Shown: piece by piece, positions 63,217 through 64,000 of the stretch
Layout of the letters: each line of letters starts with the position of its first letter
How positions within the stretch are numbered: the stretch's first letter is position 1
DNA from: Sphingobacteriales bacterium 44-61
GTDB lineage: Bacteria > Bacteroidota > Bacteroidia > Chitinophagales > Chitinophagaceae
Direction: 5' to 3'
NCBI GenBank assembly: GCA_001898405.1
Contig: MKTW01000004.1
Location: 136,156-200,155 of the forward strand
DNA length: 64,000 nucleotides
Position numbers and translations under genes: made by a program
The notes under the pieces: model-generated
What the model was told of the DNA's origin: nothing
The model's database searches: none
Seen by the model: the letters and a program-made list of their open reading frames with translations, nothing else

Positions 63217-64000
63217 CTACCTTCCTCTTTTCTTCTTATAAAATAAATTGAAGTCGCGGGAAATAGTAAAGCCCCAGCGAAACTGTCCTTTACCCCAGGA
63301 TGTAACCGTACGGGGAATAAAGCGGTTTTCCAATATTTCTGTGGCATTCGTAAAATTCAAATGAAACACATGCCCCTCTGTAAGCAGCTCAACACCTACA
63401 CCCAGTGCATCATAAAAACGTATCCCTTGTGTTTTATAGAAGTCAATACTTTGCTGGCTGCGGAAGCTATGGAAGTAATCTACGATAAGGCTGAACCGCC
63501 CCTTCACCGGAAGCCGAAGCGCACCTCCCAATGCAAACAGGGTTTTATCATCCTGCGATTGCACAAAATTGCGGTGGACCATTGTAGGACTAAGTTGCAA
63601 ACTCAATAACCCCATTTTCCTGGCGATCATCAGTTGCACTGTCTGACTGTTCCGGTCGGAAAAGTTTTCAAAAGAATTTTCCTGGTCAGGTACCACGCTT
63701 TTCGTCATGGAAGAAATAACGTTATTCGCAAAAATGGTCATGGAAAGAGGATGCTGCGCATCTTCTGCCTGCTGCAGAATACGGTATTTGACACCAAGCT
63801 CATACAATTGCTGAACCGCCCCGGCTCCTTTAGACCTTGCTGCGATCACATTCAGCCGCTTACTTATACCATACTGGAAACCGATCCTGACATCAGTAGC
63901 ATTATCAAGGCCGAAGAAAGTTTTACTCCCCCCATTGCTCCCACCAATATCACCAAAATTGTGGGTGACCTTAAACTCCAGCACATGCTTGGGGATTGTT
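63217..64000 (-). CDS. DUF5777-like beta-barrel protein (5' end beyond window)
   Basis: The coding frame is open from the window edge: the codons upstream of the internal GTG at 63984 read TIPKH before VLEFKVTHNFGDI, matching the family's start of the mature barrel, so the true start lies outside. About 261 residues are visible, with alternating beta strands, an end GFTISRDFNLFYKKKRGR, and no enzyme motif. DUF5777 proteins are often encoded with cytochrome-type or YceI-like secreted proteins, which fits the haem lipoprotein encoded convergently here. Function unknown. Confidence 0.8.
   Translation of the reverse strand, partial: TIPKHVLEFKVTHNFGDIGGSNGGSKTFFGLDNATDVRIGFQYGISKRLNVIAARSKGAGAVQQLYELGVKYRILQQAEDAQHPLSMTIFANNVISSMTKSVVPDQENSFENFSDRNSQTVQLMIARKMGLLSLQLSPTMVHRNFVQSQDDKTLFALGGALRLPVKGRFSLIVDYFHSFRSQQSIDFYKTQGIRFYDALGVGVELLTEGHVFHLNFTNATEILENRFIPRTVTSWGKGQFRWGFTISRDFNLFYKKKRGR

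Noticed and set aside
1-64000. tRNA, rRNA, CRISPR array, prophage or insertion sequence
   Set aside because: No tRNA arm patterns, no rRNA-like stretches, no regularly spaced direct repeats and no transposase or integrase frames were seen on reading both strands.

Overview
The window looks like chromosomal DNA of a Bacteroidota species, most likely Chitinophagaceae or a close relative. The evidence is two SusC/SusD pairs, a PorZ-like type IX secretion protein, SprB-type repeats, many outer-membrane beta-barrels with Bacteroidota-style signal peptides, and upstream motifs close to the Bacteroidota promoter (TTTG, about 18-21 bases, TAnnTTTG). Base composition looks even and moderate by eye. 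I see no rRNA, tRNA, CRISPR array, prophage or insertion sequence. I count 51 protein genes: most are housekeeping or envelope genes and two run off the window edges.

Layout. 1-2422: mreB-mreC-mreD cell-shape operon, minus strand. 2790-6730: a small outer-membrane protein, a secreted alpha/beta hydrolase, and a purD-kynA pair. 6872-12201: three peptide-transport genes in a row (two POT, one OPT). 12283-14988: a DUF1800-DUF1501 pair. 15154-18772: a barrel protein, a mono-haem lipoprotein, serS, a small conserved protein and a cyclophilin. 18856-25259: a TonB-receptor-like barrel, gcvH, a VanZ-like protein, prfA and an amidohydrolase. 25267-30748: recO, porZ and an MMPL transporter. 31071-42313: two complete SusC/SusD loci, the second with an extra surface lipoprotein and neither with a carbohydrate-active enzyme. 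42385-51300: TlpA-like lipoprotein, gatB, a PDZ-only protein, a 41-residue membrane protein, alaS, an M23 peptidase and a MerR regulator. 51416-58415: a thioredoxin-like lipoprotein, MscS, a propeller-like protein, lpxH, a gamma-glutamylcyclotransferase-like gene, a LUD protein, ftsH and rsfS. 58543-64000: birA, an ECF sigma factor overlapping an unusual inner-membrane-anchored beta-barrel protein, a DUF6934-like protein with a 53-residue partner, a SprB-repeat cytochrome lipoprotein, and a truncated DUF5777-like barrel gene.

How it works together. Much of the window concerns the cell envelope: shape (mreBCD, M23), lipid A (lpxH), protein quality control (ftsH, cyclophilin, PDZ), secretion (porZ) and nutrient import (SusCD across the outer membrane, POT/OPT across the inner membrane). 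Translation genes (serS, prfA, gatB, alaS, rsfS) are interspersed.

The least ordinary signals are (i) two families of long, nearly perfect palindromes placed in intergenic gaps, two copies each; (ii) the ECF sigma factor translationally coupled to a protein that joins an inner-membrane helix to an outer-membrane-type barrel; (iii) a SprB-repeat/CxxCH lipoprotein; and (iv) two small genes, of 41 and 53 codons, that are easily missed.
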